Source: an uncultured Acetatifactor sp. (GTDB lineage: Bacteria; Bacillota; Clostridia; Lachnospirales; Lachnospiraceae). From it: a stretch of 64,000 bases of DNA. A model generated the notes under the pieces. The model ran no database searches. It saw only the letters and a program-made list of their open reading frames with translations, and was not told where the DNA came from. The position numbers were made by a program, and so were the translations under genes. Positions 14,977 to 24,599 of the stretch are shown piece after piece (within the stretch, counting starts at the first letter, position 1; every line of letters starts with the position of its first letter). The DNA lies in contig CAJUAH010000004.1 of assembly GCA_910584375.1 (NCBI GenBank), positions 72,236 through 136,235 of the forward strand, in the 5' to 3' direction.

Positions 14977-15396
14977 ATGAAGAACGAAAAGAAACTGAAT
15001 AACAAAGGTTTCTCCCTCGTGGAGTTAATCATTGTTATCGCCATCATGGCAGTGTTGATCGCAGTGCTGGCACCTCAGTACATGAGATATGTTGAGAGAG
15101 GACGTGCTGCGTCTGATCGTGACAATGTGCAGGCAGTTGTCAGTGCCTTACAGGTACATGCTGTGGACACCGAGGCTACAAATGCGATAGCTGCGGGAAC
15201 CATTACACTTCAACGTGGAAGTACAGTTGCGTTCTCAACATTAGATGCCAGCTATTCGGAAGCACTGACGAATGCGGGAATTCCTGATCCACTGCCGGCT
15301 CTTACGAATCAGTCTACTTTCAATCCGGTTACTATTACAATTACCACTGCTGGTGGCAATGTCCAGGTTACAGCCGTTGAGACAGCGACACCATAA
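14977..15396 (+). CDS. Type IV pilin (second copy)
   Basis: A 139-residue prepilin with leader MKNEKKLNNKG and cleavage site G/FSLVEL, followed by the hydrophobic helix. The first 40 mature residues closely match the first pilin; the remainder differs and is again rich in Thr, Ala and Val without cysteine. It has an AAAGGAGAGG ribosome site and the same leader block as the first pilin. It may be a second major pilin or an abundant minor one. It is followed after 25 bases by the prepilin peptidase gene. Confidence 0.92.
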   Translation: MKNEKKLNNKGFSLVELIIVIAIMAVLIAVLAPQYMRYVERGRAASDRDNVQAVVSALQVHAVDTEATNAIAAGTITLQRGSTVAFSTLDASYSEALTNAGIPDPLPALTNQSTFNPVTITITTAGGNVQVTAVETATP

Positions 15397-15421
15397 TTTT
15401 GTAGTTAAAAGGATACAATAG

Positions 15422-16183
15422 ATGCTCCAGACAATACTTCTCTACACATTGGTATTCCTCTACGGAATCATCATCGGTAGTTTCCTGAACGTTTGTATCT
15501 ACCGAATACCGAAAAAAGAGAATATAGCAACCACCAGATCCCACTGCATGAGCTGTGGGTATCAGTTGAAATGGTACGACCTTGTGCCGCTTTTCAGCTA
15601 TCTGGCGCTCCGGGGCAAATGCCGCAAATGCGGCAGCAGGATTTCCGTTCAGTACCCCCTGGTGGAGGCGCTGAACGGAGGCCTGTACCTTCTGATCTTC
15701 TGGAGGTACGGATTAAGCGTAGATTCCCTACTCTACTGCTTACTGTTCAGTGCGCTGATTGTACTCAGCGTCATTGACTTTAGAACTTATGAGATTCCTG
15801 TTGGGATCAATATCTTCATACTAACCCTGGGGCTGATCCGCATGGTGACGGACCGGTCACACTGGCTCTCCTATGGGATCGGCCTCCTCTCGGTTAGTGT
15901 TCCGTTATTATTGATTTACCTCGTCACCAAGGGGCGGGGCATTGGGGGCGGCGATGTGAAACTGATGGCCGCCGCCGGATTATTGATCGGTTGGAAACTG
16001 AATGTACTCGGTTTCCTGCTGGGTTGTATACTGGGTTCCGTTATACATGTCTGCCGGATGAAACTTTCCGGCGAGGGCCGCACATTGGCCATGGGACCTT
16101 ATTTGGCCATGGGTATCGCCATTTCCGTTTTATGGGGGGAACAGATGATAGCCTGGTATTTATCATTTATGGGTTTAAACTGA
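15422..16183 (+). CDS. pilD: Prepilin peptidase / N-methyltransferase (PilD)
   Basis: A 253-residue multi-spanning membrane protease that cleaves prepilin leaders and methylates the new N-terminus. The N-terminal part has GSFLNVCIYRIP and two CxxC pairs (HCMSCGY and KCRKCGS), the zinc-binding methyltransferase part. The two catalytic aspartates are in VIDFRTYEIP and GGGDVKLM, followed by further membrane helices. Length and order are typical. It lies inside the pilus operon and would process the two pilins and the four pseudopilins. Confidence 0.96.
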   Translation: MLQTILLYTLVFLYGIIIGSFLNVCIYRIPKKENIATTRSHCMSCGYQLKWYDLVPLFSYLALRGKCRKCGSRISVQYPLVEALNGGLYLLIFWRYGLSVDSLLYCLLFSALIVLSVIDFRTYEIPVGINIFILTLGLIRMVTDRSHWLSYGIGLLSVSVPLLLIYLVTKGRGIGGGDVKLMAAAGLLIGWKLNVLGFLLGCILGSVIHVCRMKLSGEGRTLAMGPYLAMGIAISVLWGEQMIAWYLSFMGLN

Positions 16184-16246
16184 GCAGGGTGTCCGTTTGA
16201 GGCGTAACCTGTCAGATAATAAACAGGGATTGGGAGATACGTTTAA

Positions 16247-17980
16247 ATGGCTAAAGTTGTCAGTATTGAAGTTGGATATAGCTTTATTAAATTATGTGAG
16301 ATGGACTATAAGGCGAAGACGCCCAGGGTTTACCGTTTTGCCATGGCGCCTACTCCGCTTAATGTAATAGAAGACGGCTACCTGAAAGAGAGCGCAGGAT
16401 TGCGAACAGCTATCAAGGAAGCCTTGTACCGTAACAAGATTAAGACCAAGAGAGCGATTTTTACCGTGGCCTCCAGCAAGATCATCAACAGGGAGGTAAC
16501 GCTGCCCCCTGTGAAACCGAATATGATGGAGTCTATGATCAAAGCTAATCTGAAAGACTATTTTCCCATAGATCTCTCAGACCATGAGATTTCCCATGTG
16601 GTGCTGGAGACCTTTAAGGATGGCGAGAATGCGGGAAGAACCCGCGTACTGTTGGTGGCGGCGGAGAAAGCGCTGGTGGCCAGCTATGAGGCATTGGCCC
16701 AGAGCTGCGGTTTGACGTTGGTGGATCTGGATTACGTGGGTAACAGTATCTATCAGGCGGTAAAGAAGGAAGCGAACAAGACTCCTTCCATGATATTAAA
16801 GATCGAGGAAAATCAGACTATTATCACGGTGGTCAGAAATAACAATATGATGCTACAGAGGAGCGTTAATTACGGAATTGACGAAGCGATCCATGAGGTG
16901 GCGGCCAATCCCGCTTTTGACGTGATAGAGGATAATGACGCATGGCAGTTGATCAAGCGTCGGTGCTGTATCAAGGTGACTTTGGACAGTGATACCAAGG
17001 CTGTAGAGCCGGATACGGAACAGGACGACGATATGGAGATCGCCCAGGCTCGGATGAACGTGGCCCGGACGCTGGCTCCTCTGATCAACAGCATCTCCAG
17101 AGTGGTGGATTTTTACAATTCCCGCAATTCCGAACATATCGAACAGGCATATATTATGGGTATGGGCGGCGATATGAGCGGTCTGTCCAAACTGCTGACC
17201 AATGAGCTGGGCATCAAAACCAATGTGTTCCGTAAGCTGGAGGGTATCGTGTGGCATCCCAGTATGGGCGACGGCGACCTCTTCAACTATGTGGCCTGTA
17301 TCGGCGCCACCATGGCTCCGGTGAGTTTTATCAGCGGGGAAAAACAGCAGAAACAGAAACAGGAAAGCAACAGTAAATCTCTGGCGGTACTGTTGGGCGT
17401 GTTCTTTGTGGTGGCGTCCGCGGCGCTGGCGGCTAACGGATATATTACCTACCAGAGCGAGGTGGAGGAGCAGAAACGTTTACAGGGTCTGGAGAGTACC
17501 TATCTTCCGGCGGAACAGATTTACCTACGCTATAATGCCATGACCACACTCTATCAGGATGTACTGATGGGACATCTGATGACCAATCGCCCCAATGACA
17601 ATATTTTGAATTTTCTCGGTGAGTTGGAGGAAAAACTTCCGGCGGATGTGTCGGTGCTTGAATTTTCGTCAGATGACGATCAGGCTGTCCTGCGGATGCA
17701 GGTGGCGGATAAGGATACGGCGGCGGGCGTCATACAGAACCTTCGGGGATTTGCCAGTCTGCAATATGTATCCATGAGCAGTATGCAGGAAGTGGAAGAA
17801 GAGATAGAGGGCGAAGAGGAGAGAGACGACCAGGAAGAGGCGGAGGTTCGCCGGTATGTGGAATTTGGCGTTATCTGTACCTATTATCCCAACGGCTATC
17901 TGCCTGGGCAGGATCCCACGGCGCAGACGGGAACCGATACACAGGCGGCGGATCAGCAGGCGGAAGGACAGGTGGAATAA
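16247..17980 (+). CDS. Fused pilus alignment protein PilM-PilN
   Basis: A 577-residue protein joining two alignment-complex components usually encoded separately. Residues 1 to about 360 are PilM, an actin-like ATPase fold beginning VVSIEVGYSFIKLCE and including a late GMGGDMSGL segment. A charged linker (KQQKQKQESNSK) leads to a membrane helix at about 380-400 and then a PilN-like periplasmic domain (about 405-545). The C-terminus is Gln/Ala-rich. Normally PilM binds the cytoplasmic tail of PilN; here the two are covalently joined. The frame is continuous, and the gene ends at the base before pilO starts. Confidence 0.88.
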   Translation: MAKVVSIEVGYSFIKLCEMDYKAKTPRVYRFAMAPTPLNVIEDGYLKESAGLRTAIKEALYRNKIKTKRAIFTVASSKIINREVTLPPVKPNMMESMIKANLKDYFPIDLSDHEISHVVLETFKDGENAGRTRVLLVAAEKALVASYEALAQSCGLTLVDLDYVGNSIYQAVKKEANKTPSMILKIEENQTIITVVRNNNMMLQRSVNYGIDEAIHEVAANPAFDVIEDNDAWQLIKRRCCIKVTLDSDTKAVEPDTEQDDDMEIAQARMNVARTLAPLINSISRVVDFYNSRNSEHIEQAYIMGMGGDMSGLSKLLTNELGIKTNVFRKLEGIVWHPSMGDGDLFNYVACIGATMAPVSFISGEKQQKQKQESNSKSLAVLLGVFFVVASAALAANGYITYQSEVEEQKRLQGLESTYLPAEQIYLRYNAMTTLYQDVLMGHLMTNRPNDNILNFLGELEEKLPADVSVLEFSSDDDQAVLRMQVADKDTAAGVIQNLRGFASLQYVSMSSMQEVEEEIEGEEERDDQEEAEVRRYVEFGVICTYYPNGYLPGQDPTAQTGTDTQAADQQAEGQVE

Positions 17981-18763
17981 ATGGCTATACAGAAGGCGGA
18001 AAAAGTAAAAGATGCAAATAAAGGAAACAAAAGCAATAATAAAAATATATTAATATATGTAGCTGCACTTGGCGCGTTGCTGATGATTCTGGTGTATGTG
18101 CTTGTATATCAAAAACTGATAACAGAGGCGGAGGCCATTGAGACGTCGAACCGTCAATTGTCCCAGAGGGTGAATGAGCTTAAGGTATATTATGACAACA
18201 GGGAGACTTACTTGAGGGACACGGAGACGGCGGAGCTGTTGATCGACGAACTGCTTGCGGTATATCCGGCGGATGCCAGAGACGAGGATGTGATTATGCT
18301 GGCGGTGCAGATGCAGCAGGGTAATGACGGGGAATTTTTGACGATCAATGCGGAGAGGGGAGACGCTATCCATGTTGTCTCCGCAGAGACGGTTGCTGCG
18401 GCGGCCAGCGAGAAATACACGCAGTCGATTCAGTTTCAGGATATGTATGCAACTTATGTGAATGAAGTGAGCTATCCGGGACTGAAGAGCATGATTCAGA
18501 AGATCTATGACAGCAACAACAGGATCGGGATTCAGAATATCGCTTTTACCAAGGGAGATGCGGAGAATCCCAAGCTGTCCGGTCATATAGACCTGGTGTT
18601 TTACAGCGTGACCGGCACCGGCAAGGAGTATGTGGCGCCTGATATTGTACCTTATCTGGCGGGTACGGACAATATTTTCGGAGAGATTGTGATTCCGGAG
18701 GAATCTGCCGATAATAATAACGCGGGAACCGACGATGCCGTGGAGAATGTTCCGGCACAATAG
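17981..18763 (+). CDS. PilO-like pilus assembly protein
   Basis: A 260-residue bitopic membrane protein: basic cytoplasmic tail, one helix (about 25-47, ILIYVAALGALLMILVYVLVY), a coiled-coil region (about 50-75) and a periplasmic domain, with an acidic Asn/Ala-rich C-terminus. This is the PilO architecture, and the position right after PilM-PilN supports the assignment, since PilN and PilO form a heterodimer. Sequence similarity to PilO is weak by eye, so the call depends partly on context. A ribosome site AGGTGG lies in the end of the previous gene. Confidence 0.8.
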   Translation: MAIQKAEKVKDANKGNKSNNKNILIYVAALGALLMILVYVLVYQKLITEAEAIETSNRQLSQRVNELKVYYDNRETYLRDTETAELLIDELLAVYPADARDEDVIMLAVQMQQGNDGEFLTINAERGDAIHVVSAETVAAAASEKYTQSIQFQDMYATYVNEVSYPGLKSMIQKIYDSNNRIGIQNIAFTKGDAENPKLSGHIDLVFYSVTGTGKEYVAPDIVPYLAGTDNIFGEIVIPEESADNNNAGTDDAVENVPAQ

Positions 18764-18806
18764 TGTGCGGATAGTATGGCGGCGCAGGAAGAGGGTTTGC
18801 ATATCC

Positions 18807-20219
18807 ATGAAGATCTGGAGACGGCGTAACGGAAAATTGAATAACGTGGGCATGACGCTGGTGGAAGTGATCGTGGCGATCGCGATCCTGTCTATTGTCA
18901 TTTTGCCGGTGCTGCATACTTTCGTCACGTCCGCCATATATAATGCCCGCTCCCGTTCCCGTCAGCAGACGACGGCGGCGGCGCAGACGGTATTGGAGAA
19001 TTTTAAGGCTTATTCCGTGAAGGAGATATGCGATCAGTTTGCTCATGTTGACGGCAAACATTTCAGCGTAAACGGCACAGTCAATACACAGATTGTTGAT
19101 CCCGCCACAAATACGCTCGTATCCGGTCCGATACCCGGAGGAGACATGAATTTTCGTATATTTGGAATGGAATATCAGAACGAGCGCTATGATGTGGAAG
19201 TTAGTTTGCGCAGCCACAACAGCCTGGCTGCGGATATGGAGACGTTGATCTACGAAAACCGTACCGCCGGTAACTCGGCGGCTTATGTGGGTACACAGAG
19301 TATGGACGCTGACGCGATGGCACAGATTGCGGAAGAGGTGGCCGTGGAATGGACGAATGCGGAGAATGCCGCCGCACCGACGCCAGCTCCTTCTGCCTCC
19401 CCTGCTCCCACGATCACCCATTCCGGCAGTGAGGTAGATACCAACAAGATCAAGATTACAGAGCGGGAAATCCTGTTTGATGTCTTGAAGACAGGCGATG
19501 AATATATCGTAAATGTGAGCTGTAAATATCAGTATCAGGTTGATAATTATCAGTACGGTGTCAGTGAGACCGGAACGCCCAAAACTTTCAGCATACCGTC
19601 CACATCATATGCATTTGATATGGACAGTGGCAGCGCGGAGCTTTACAGGGAGATTTTTAAACAGCCCATGGATGCGGCGCAGGATCATCTGAATCTGACG
19701 GCATATTATTTTCCGGCTTATAGCCGTGGAACCGGTTCAGCCGTTAAAATAGCCAGCGATAAGATTACTGTCCAAAACAGCACGGACAAAGAGATACGAC
19801 TTTATCTGTATAAACAGAAGAATCTGTCTGTCAGTAACAGCAGACTTTCTTTCTCGGAGCTTGGGTATCATTTAAATCTGAATCTGGCAACGAATGTAAA
19901 TATTTATGATGACAATCTGGACGTAGTTCTGGGGAGTCCTACGTCTGTAGCTACCGGCGGTTACGATACTCTGACAAACCGCAATCACGGCATAGGGTAT
20001 GTAGCGCAGAAGGGCAAGTATCCGGATGCGTCCGATCCGGCTCCGACATTGCCGCCGGATATATCAACCGGCACCACAACCGAGGTCTTGCGTCAGATGT
20101 ACGACGTCACGGTGACCGTATACAGGGAACATTCATTGCCGACAGACGGCAGCGCTGTGTCCACAGTGACGCCAGCGCCTACACCGTTAAACACATTGAG
20201 CGGTACGATCATAGAGTAG
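18807..20219 (+). CDS. Pseudopilin, PilV/GspI-like
   Basis: A 470-residue pseudopilin. The basic leader MKIWRRRNGKLNNVG precedes cleavage site G/MTLVEV and the hydrophobic helix VIVAIAILSIVILPVL. After the helix comes a long, mostly beta-rich region with Pro/Ala/Thr-rich linkers (near 190-215 and close to the C-terminus). The start at 18807 gives a normal leader length; an upstream in-frame ATG at 18735 overlaps pilO and would make the leader too long. At 470 residues it is much longer than usual minor pilins. Its place among three other pseudopilins suggests a role in the pilus tip priming complex. Confidence 0.83.
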   Translation: MKIWRRRNGKLNNVGMTLVEVIVAIAILSIVILPVLHTFVTSAIYNARSRSRQQTTAAAQTVLENFKAYSVKEICDQFAHVDGKHFSVNGTVNTQIVDPATNTLVSGPIPGGDMNFRIFGMEYQNERYDVEVSLRSHNSLAADMETLIYENRTAGNSAAYVGTQSMDADAMAQIAEEVAVEWTNAENAAAPTPAPSASPAPTITHSGSEVDTNKIKITEREILFDVLKTGDEYIVNVSCKYQYQVDNYQYGVSETGTPKTFSIPSTSYAFDMDSGSAELYREIFKQPMDAAQDHLNLTAYYFPAYSRGTGSAVKIASDKITVQNSTDKEIRLYLYKQKNLSVSNSRLSFSELGYHLNLNLATNVNIYDDNLDVVLGSPTSVATGGYDTLTNRNHGIGYVAQKGKYPDASDPAPTLPPDISTGTTTEVLRQMYDVTVTVYREHSLPTDGSAVSTVTPAPTPLNTLSGTIIE

Positions 20220-20247
20220 CAGAAAACAGTGCGGGAGAGAAGAAACC

Positions 20248-20955
20248 ATGAGCAGGCGGTACATATCCAGAACATGCAGGCGGAATAACAGAGGTTCCGC
20301 AATAGTGACAGTGCTGGTGGTAGTTACGTTTATAACGATCCTGGCCACGATCATGTTGTACATATCCGGTTCCAATTTTCAGATGAAGGTGGCGGACTAC
20401 CGTACCAAGGAAAGCTTTTATCAGGCGGAGATCCCGGTGGAAGAGCTGCGGGCACAGTTGACAGAGGATGTCCAGACGGCATTTGCGAAGGCTTATACCG
20501 CCGCCATGTCGGAGTTTTCCGGTCTGGGCGACGCGCAGAATGCGGAAGATAACTACAGAAGACTTTTCTGCGAGGAGATGAACAAGATCTGGGCCGGTCG
20601 TTGCCCCAATGATGCGGACGGTAATCGCGTATGGGAGGTTGGCATCCATATGATAGCGGCACAGCCTGCAGACGGTGGGACATGGGCCGTCAGGGTTGCC
20701 GCTCCGGCGGATCCCGCATATAAAAATAAGTTTGATGATTCCAAGATTTTCAGCGAGGGATGGTTGATTCTGCGGGGCGTAGAGTTTACATATGACAGCA
20801 GTGAGGGCTATACATCCATCATTTCCACAGATTATTGCATCACGATTCCGGATATCCAGTGGCCGGACGCAAACGGATACTATGGAGCTGCGGGAACAGA
20901 AGAGCGCCTGAATTTCAGTAACTGTGTGAATTATATGAACTGGACGAAACGGTAA
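20248..20955 (+). CDS. Pseudopilin lacking Glu5, PilX/GspK-like
   Basis: A 235-residue protein with a basic leader ending NNRG, then SAIVTVLVVVTFITILATIM. The fifth mature residue is Thr instead of Glu, which is a hallmark of the GspK/PilX type that caps the tip complex. The rest is soluble, with a likely pair of cysteines at the C-terminal half. The ATG has a GGAGAG sequence about 12 bases upstream. No specific family was recognised beyond the pseudopilin signal; the role is inferred from the missing Glu5 and operon position. Confidence 0.78.
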   Translation: MSRRYISRTCRRNNRGSAIVTVLVVVTFITILATIMLYISGSNFQMKVADYRTKESFYQAEIPVEELRAQLTEDVQTAFAKAYTAAMSEFSGLGDAQNAEDNYRRLFCEEMNKIWAGRCPNDADGNRVWEVGIHMIAAQPADGGTWAVRVAAPADPAYKNKFDDSKIFSEGWLILRGVEFTYDSSEGYTSIISTDYCITIPDIQWPDANGYYGAAGTEERLNFSNCVNYMNWTKR

Positions 20956-20968
20956 AGGATTGGTTTGG

Positions 20969-21499
20969 ATGGGTAGGAGAACAGGGGAAAAGGATAACCG
21001 GGGTATGACTCTGGTAGAGATTATCATTGTTTTGGCCCTCATGACTGTGATTGCGGGTATGACCGGTTATGGCCTGAGTCTGGTCAGCAATAAACCGGTG
21101 CAGGAATGCACCAAAAAAGTAGAGATAGCGTTGAACCGCAACCGAACCAATTCCATGGGAAAGAAAGAGGCATGGGTGGAGTTTTATATCAAGGATGGCC
21201 ATGTTACCGTTCTGGAGCATACATTGAGCGGCAGAGCAGGCGCGACGCCGTTGGAAACGGAAACAACAATCGGAGATCGGGATGTGAATATGCGTCTGAC
21301 CTACAGTGATGGCTCTGTGGTACCGCTGGACGGTACGCATCGCCGGATTGCTTTTGCCCGGGACAGCGGCGCGCTGCTAGGTGACGAGTCGGGGCGGGTG
21401 TGTACGAAGATAGAGATATTTAAAGGGACATATTCGGATGCGGGATTTAAACAGACGATAAATTTGGTGCCGCTTACGGGAAAGGTTACTATTGAGTAA
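20969..21499 (+). CDS. Pseudopilin, GspH/FimT-like
   Basis: A 176-residue pseudopilin with leader MGRRTGEKDNRG, cleavage site G/MTLVEI and hydrophobic helix IIIVLALMTVIAGMTGYGL. The length and the single globular domain after the helix fit GspH/FimT-like minor pilins. The ATG at 20969 follows an AAAGGA ribosome site; a TTG nine bases earlier is a weaker alternative. It belongs to the run of four pseudopilins that closes the operon. Confidence 0.82.
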   Translation: MGRRTGEKDNRGMTLVEIIIVLALMTVIAGMTGYGLSLVSNKPVQECTKKVEIALNRNRTNSMGKKEAWVEFYIKDGHVTVLEHTLSGRAGATPLETETTIGDRDVNMRLTYSDGSVVPLDGTHRRIAFARDSGALLGDESGRVCTKIEIFKGTYSDAGFKQTINLVPLTGKVTIE

Positions 21500-21528
21500 G
21501 GATCGAATCTGGAGAGTTGGTGGATGTT

Positions 21529-24108
21529 ATGATGAGTTGGTGGAAGAAACTGGGAAAAAATCATAAGGGCTTTTCGCTGGTGGAGCTGATCTGTACGGTG
21601 GCGATCTTCAGTATCATAATAACCGGCGTAGGCAGCGCCATGGTGATCAGTGCCAGGAGTTACAGCAATGGCAATGTGGAGCTGGATCTGCAGCAGCAGG
21701 CACAGATCACAGCCAATTTGCTGACCAATCTGATTATTGACGCCAATGTAATAGAAGAACCCAGCAGTGAGGCAGGCGGCTCGTTTCTTCGGATCAAAAA
21801 GGAAGAGGCGGGCGTCATGGTTCTCTATGAGGTTACGCATGATGCGGCAAATCAGCAGTTGCTGTACAGCCGTGAGGGGGGCACAGCCCAGGTTTTGGCC
21901 GAGCATATAAGCGCTTTTTCCATAAGCCGTGTCTCTTCCAACAATATTGATTTTAGCCTGCGTGTTACAGAGGGTACTCGAAGTTATGAAAGCGATTACC
22001 ATGTAACGCCCCGCAATGGCGCCAGTGAGGAAACCAATACGGCGCTCGGCGGCGCAAAAAGCCTTTATGTGGAGAATAAGCTGATCCTGGAGCCGGGACA
22101 GGGCATGACGCCGGGGGAAGAGTATGATCTGGCAGTGCGGATAACAGGCACATCCATACAGGATTACACGATTGCGAATCTGAGCGGTAATGTCAGTTCA
22201 AGTACGGCCGTTACGAAGGTAGATTCCCATCTGGCGCAGATCAAAGTAGGGCTGGACGAGACAGGGACAGGCGTCGGGGACGACGCGCACTTTAGTTTTG
22301 ACGTGGTGCCCACGGACTCTTCGGTTGCGCCGATCAATGTTAAGGTGTATGTGCGGCGGGTAAATTCGGTCAATGTAAACGGGTTTAAGATTGGCGGCAA
22401 AGTCAATAAATCAGGAGCTACATATAAAGTGACTGCGCCCTTGCTGGGTACTACTCTGGAAAAAGAACCAGGCGTATGGTATGATGTGGATTATGTCAAT
22501 CCTTATACGGTGGGATGGTCCTATGAATTTACCAAAACAGATGCGGACGGTAATACTACGATAGTGCCTTTTGACAGTATGTGTACCGTGGTGGGGCAGG
22601 GCGTTGAAGGGAATGTTCCCTATGTCATTGTTAAGCTTACAAATGATCTGACCCCTGGCTGCGAGTTGAAAGTAACAGGTACGGCGCTGCATCCGGAAGG
22701 CAGAAATCCCGTTGATTCCAGTATACAGACCAATAAATCAGGTCTGAAATATGGAACGGTAAGTGATTTCTGGATATTGGATTATGAGGCATGGAAGAGA
22801 AACGGTAAGTTGGATATTGCTGTTCACCATCTGGGAGATGAGAATTTTTGGTTTAATCCGGATGGCAGTATCATGTATAAGTGGAATGCCAGAGTAAAGT
22901 TTAGCGCCTATGACAGCGCAGGGAATTTCTTGCCTGCTCTTGCGGGCGATTTTGATCCCTGGCAAAGAGAACAGCATTTGCCGATAAAGGCGGATCTTGA
23001 TTTGAATAATATTCGTGACAAATGGGATCTGACACTGATGCCGTATCATGAAACAAATACAGCTTGGGACTGGGGGCCTTCTTACACATTGCCCTATATT
23101 TTGGCATACTATAATACCCCTGCGGAAGGGTTCAACAGAGGCTGGTATATATATAATGCGGCGCCTTCTTTTGTCAATCCGGGTTTAGGGGTGGCAGGCT
23201 ATAGAATAGAACTGAATTATCAATATTTGGATGAGAGCGGGAACTTGGTAAATGATACCGTTATTGAGAATTATGAGGTAGAAGAAGTCGCGGCATTATA
23301 TAGAAATGCATTGGATTCGGGGTGTTCCTGGCAGAGAGAAAATAAGATTTTTGTGACAACAGCAGATGCCATCAACGATTATAAGGTTCATTTTAAGTTT
23401 GACCGAGGATGGGATAAAGACGATCATGATTATTATTTTATTGATATGAGAAGATTTATCGGCGTGGTGGCTGACAGGCCGGGATATCTAAATGATGTGC
23501 GACGCGATATCACAGTGACCGGTATGGAGAAAAAGAAAGATGTGCCGGATGGGGATTCTGTATTGACTTTCACTCTTACCGCAGCGGATAAGGCGGAGTG
23601 CAAGGCTCTGGCAGATAAAGCCGACGGGACAATTACAATGATTTATGAGTACAATCCGTTTCTGGGGAGATTGCCACTTGAGCCGAAGACAGAAACTGAA
23701 CTGCGGGCAGAACATCCGGAATGGAACAACGATTCTTTTTGGACGTATTATAATGCTGCGTTAAATGCCGACCCGTTGAACCCGCAATGGTACAAAGAAA
23801 AATCTATGCCTATGAATGTTGGCGGCATTACATTGACGCAGGATATAATGGATAGTATAAAGGGCTGTGAGGGTCATGTGGTATTTTGCTTTAAAGACCC
23901 AAATATCGATGTCAGGGGCGCAGTTACACCTAAAGTGATGTACTGCCCTACACTTACCGAATACGGGCCATTGTACTATATTGATGATACCACACGTTTC
24001 GCTATAAATGCCAGTGCGGCCCAGTATCAGGAGTATGTAGGCGGTTCTTGGATTACCAGTGGCAATCTGGCCTGGGATGCGACGGCTAACGGTTGGATCA
24101 TGAATTAA
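21529..24108 (+). CDS. Very large pseudopilin, PilW/GspJ-like with long C-terminal region
   Basis: An 859-residue protein with a prepilin leader (MMSWWKKLGKNHKG), cleavage site G/FSLVEL and hydrophobic helix ICTVAIFSIIITGVGSAMV. Residues up to about 180 resemble PilW/GspJ pseudopilins. About 680 residues follow, rich in Tyr, Trp, Asp and Asn, with beta-sandwich-like character and no recognised domain. Because minor pilins sit at the tip, this region is a good candidate for an adhesin or ligand-binding module. ATG 21529 is chosen; TTG/GTG codons upstream are in frame but sit on the ribosome site. The gene ends the operon, before a terminator. Confidence 0.78.
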   Translation: MMSWWKKLGKNHKGFSLVELICTVAIFSIIITGVGSAMVISARSYSNGNVELDLQQQAQITANLLTNLIIDANVIEEPSSEAGGSFLRIKKEEAGVMVLYEVTHDAANQQLLYSREGGTAQVLAEHISAFSISRVSSNNIDFSLRVTEGTRSYESDYHVTPRNGASEETNTALGGAKSLYVENKLILEPGQGMTPGEEYDLAVRITGTSIQDYTIANLSGNVSSSTAVTKVDSHLAQIKVGLDETGTGVGDDAHFSFDVVPTDSSVAPINVKVYVRRVNSVNVNGFKIGGKVNKSGATYKVTAPLLGTTLEKEPGVWYDVDYVNPYTVGWSYEFTKTDADGNTTIVPFDSMCTVVGQGVEGNVPYVIVKLTNDLTPGCELKVTGTALHPEGRNPVDSSIQTNKSGLKYGTVSDFWILDYEAWKRNGKLDIAVHHLGDENFWFNPDGSIMYKWNARVKFSAYDSAGNFLPALAGDFDPWQREQHLPIKADLDLNNIRDKWDLTLMPYHETNTAWDWGPSYTLPYILAYYNTPAEGFNRGWYIYNAAPSFVNPGLGVAGYRIELNYQYLDESGNLVNDTVIENYEVEEVAALYRNALDSGCSWQRENKIFVTTADAINDYKVHFKFDRGWDKDDHDYYFIDMRRFIGVVADRPGYLNDVRRDITVTGMEKKKDVPDGDSVLTFTLTAADKAECKALADKADGTITMIYEYNPFLGRLPLEPKTETELRAEHPEWNNDSFWTYYNAALNADPLNPQWYKEKSMPMNVGGITLTQDIMDSIKGCEGHVVFCFKDPNIDVRGAVTPKVMYCPTLTEYGPLYYIDDTTRFAINASAAQYQEYVGGSWITSGNLAWDATANGWIMN

Positions 24109-24122
24109 CTCTATATTAGAGA

Positions 24123-24165
24123 ACCCCGGTGCTATGCGATAGTTAGTGCCGGGGTCTTATTTTTA
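24123..24165 (+). terminator. Terminator of the pilus operon
   Basis: ACCCCGGTGCTA (24123-24134) pairs with TAGTGCCGGGGT (24144-24155) with one weak position, followed by CTTATTTTT. It lies 15 bases after the last pseudopilin stop codon. Confidence 0.85.
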
Positions 24166-24570
24166 GAGGCTTGAAACTGCTGAAGAACATAGATTGCTGT
24201 GGCTCGTAAGCGCCCTATCTACCGTTTACTTTGCACAGACCATTGGTGAATGAACCAATTGAACTTTAGTATTACTAAAATATATGTTTAATTATAAAAA
24301 ATAGACAGCCAATTCTTGCTGTTTTACATTAATCCTCCCGACTGATAGAATATATCCACGAAAGATAATTTAGTATTTATAAAATAGATGCAACTAATAA
24401 TGAATAATTTATGCGCCCATCCAGGGGTTGAAGAGGATTGAGCATTTCTGTTTCGGAAATGTTATGTAGGCTAAATGCTTTCGAATAGTACATAAAGTAG
24501 CCCATATACGGACTACTTTATTAAGCGAATATAAAAACAATAAAAGAAATCTTATTTTTTATAGAACCCC
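24166..24570. other. AT-rich gap without a gene, with hairpins
   Basis: No credible coding frame was found on either strand. Two hairpins stand out: AGCATTT (24444-24450) with AAATGCT (24473-24479), and the perfect ATAAAGTAG (24492-24500) with CTACTTTAT (24513-24521). The base composition is far more AT-rich than in the fatty acid operon. The stretch may be decayed or horizontally gained DNA. Confidence 0.5.
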
Positions 24571-24599
24571 TTGCGTTTTCAATTTGACTATGGTATCTT
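24571..24599 (+). promoter_or_regulatory. Promoter of the broken Rpn-like copy
   Basis: TTGCGT (24571-24576), a 17-base spacer and TATCTT (24594-24599) preceded by TGG, an extended -10 form. The same arrangement precedes the intact copy at 25906, so the duplicated unit includes its promoter. Confidence 0.5.
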
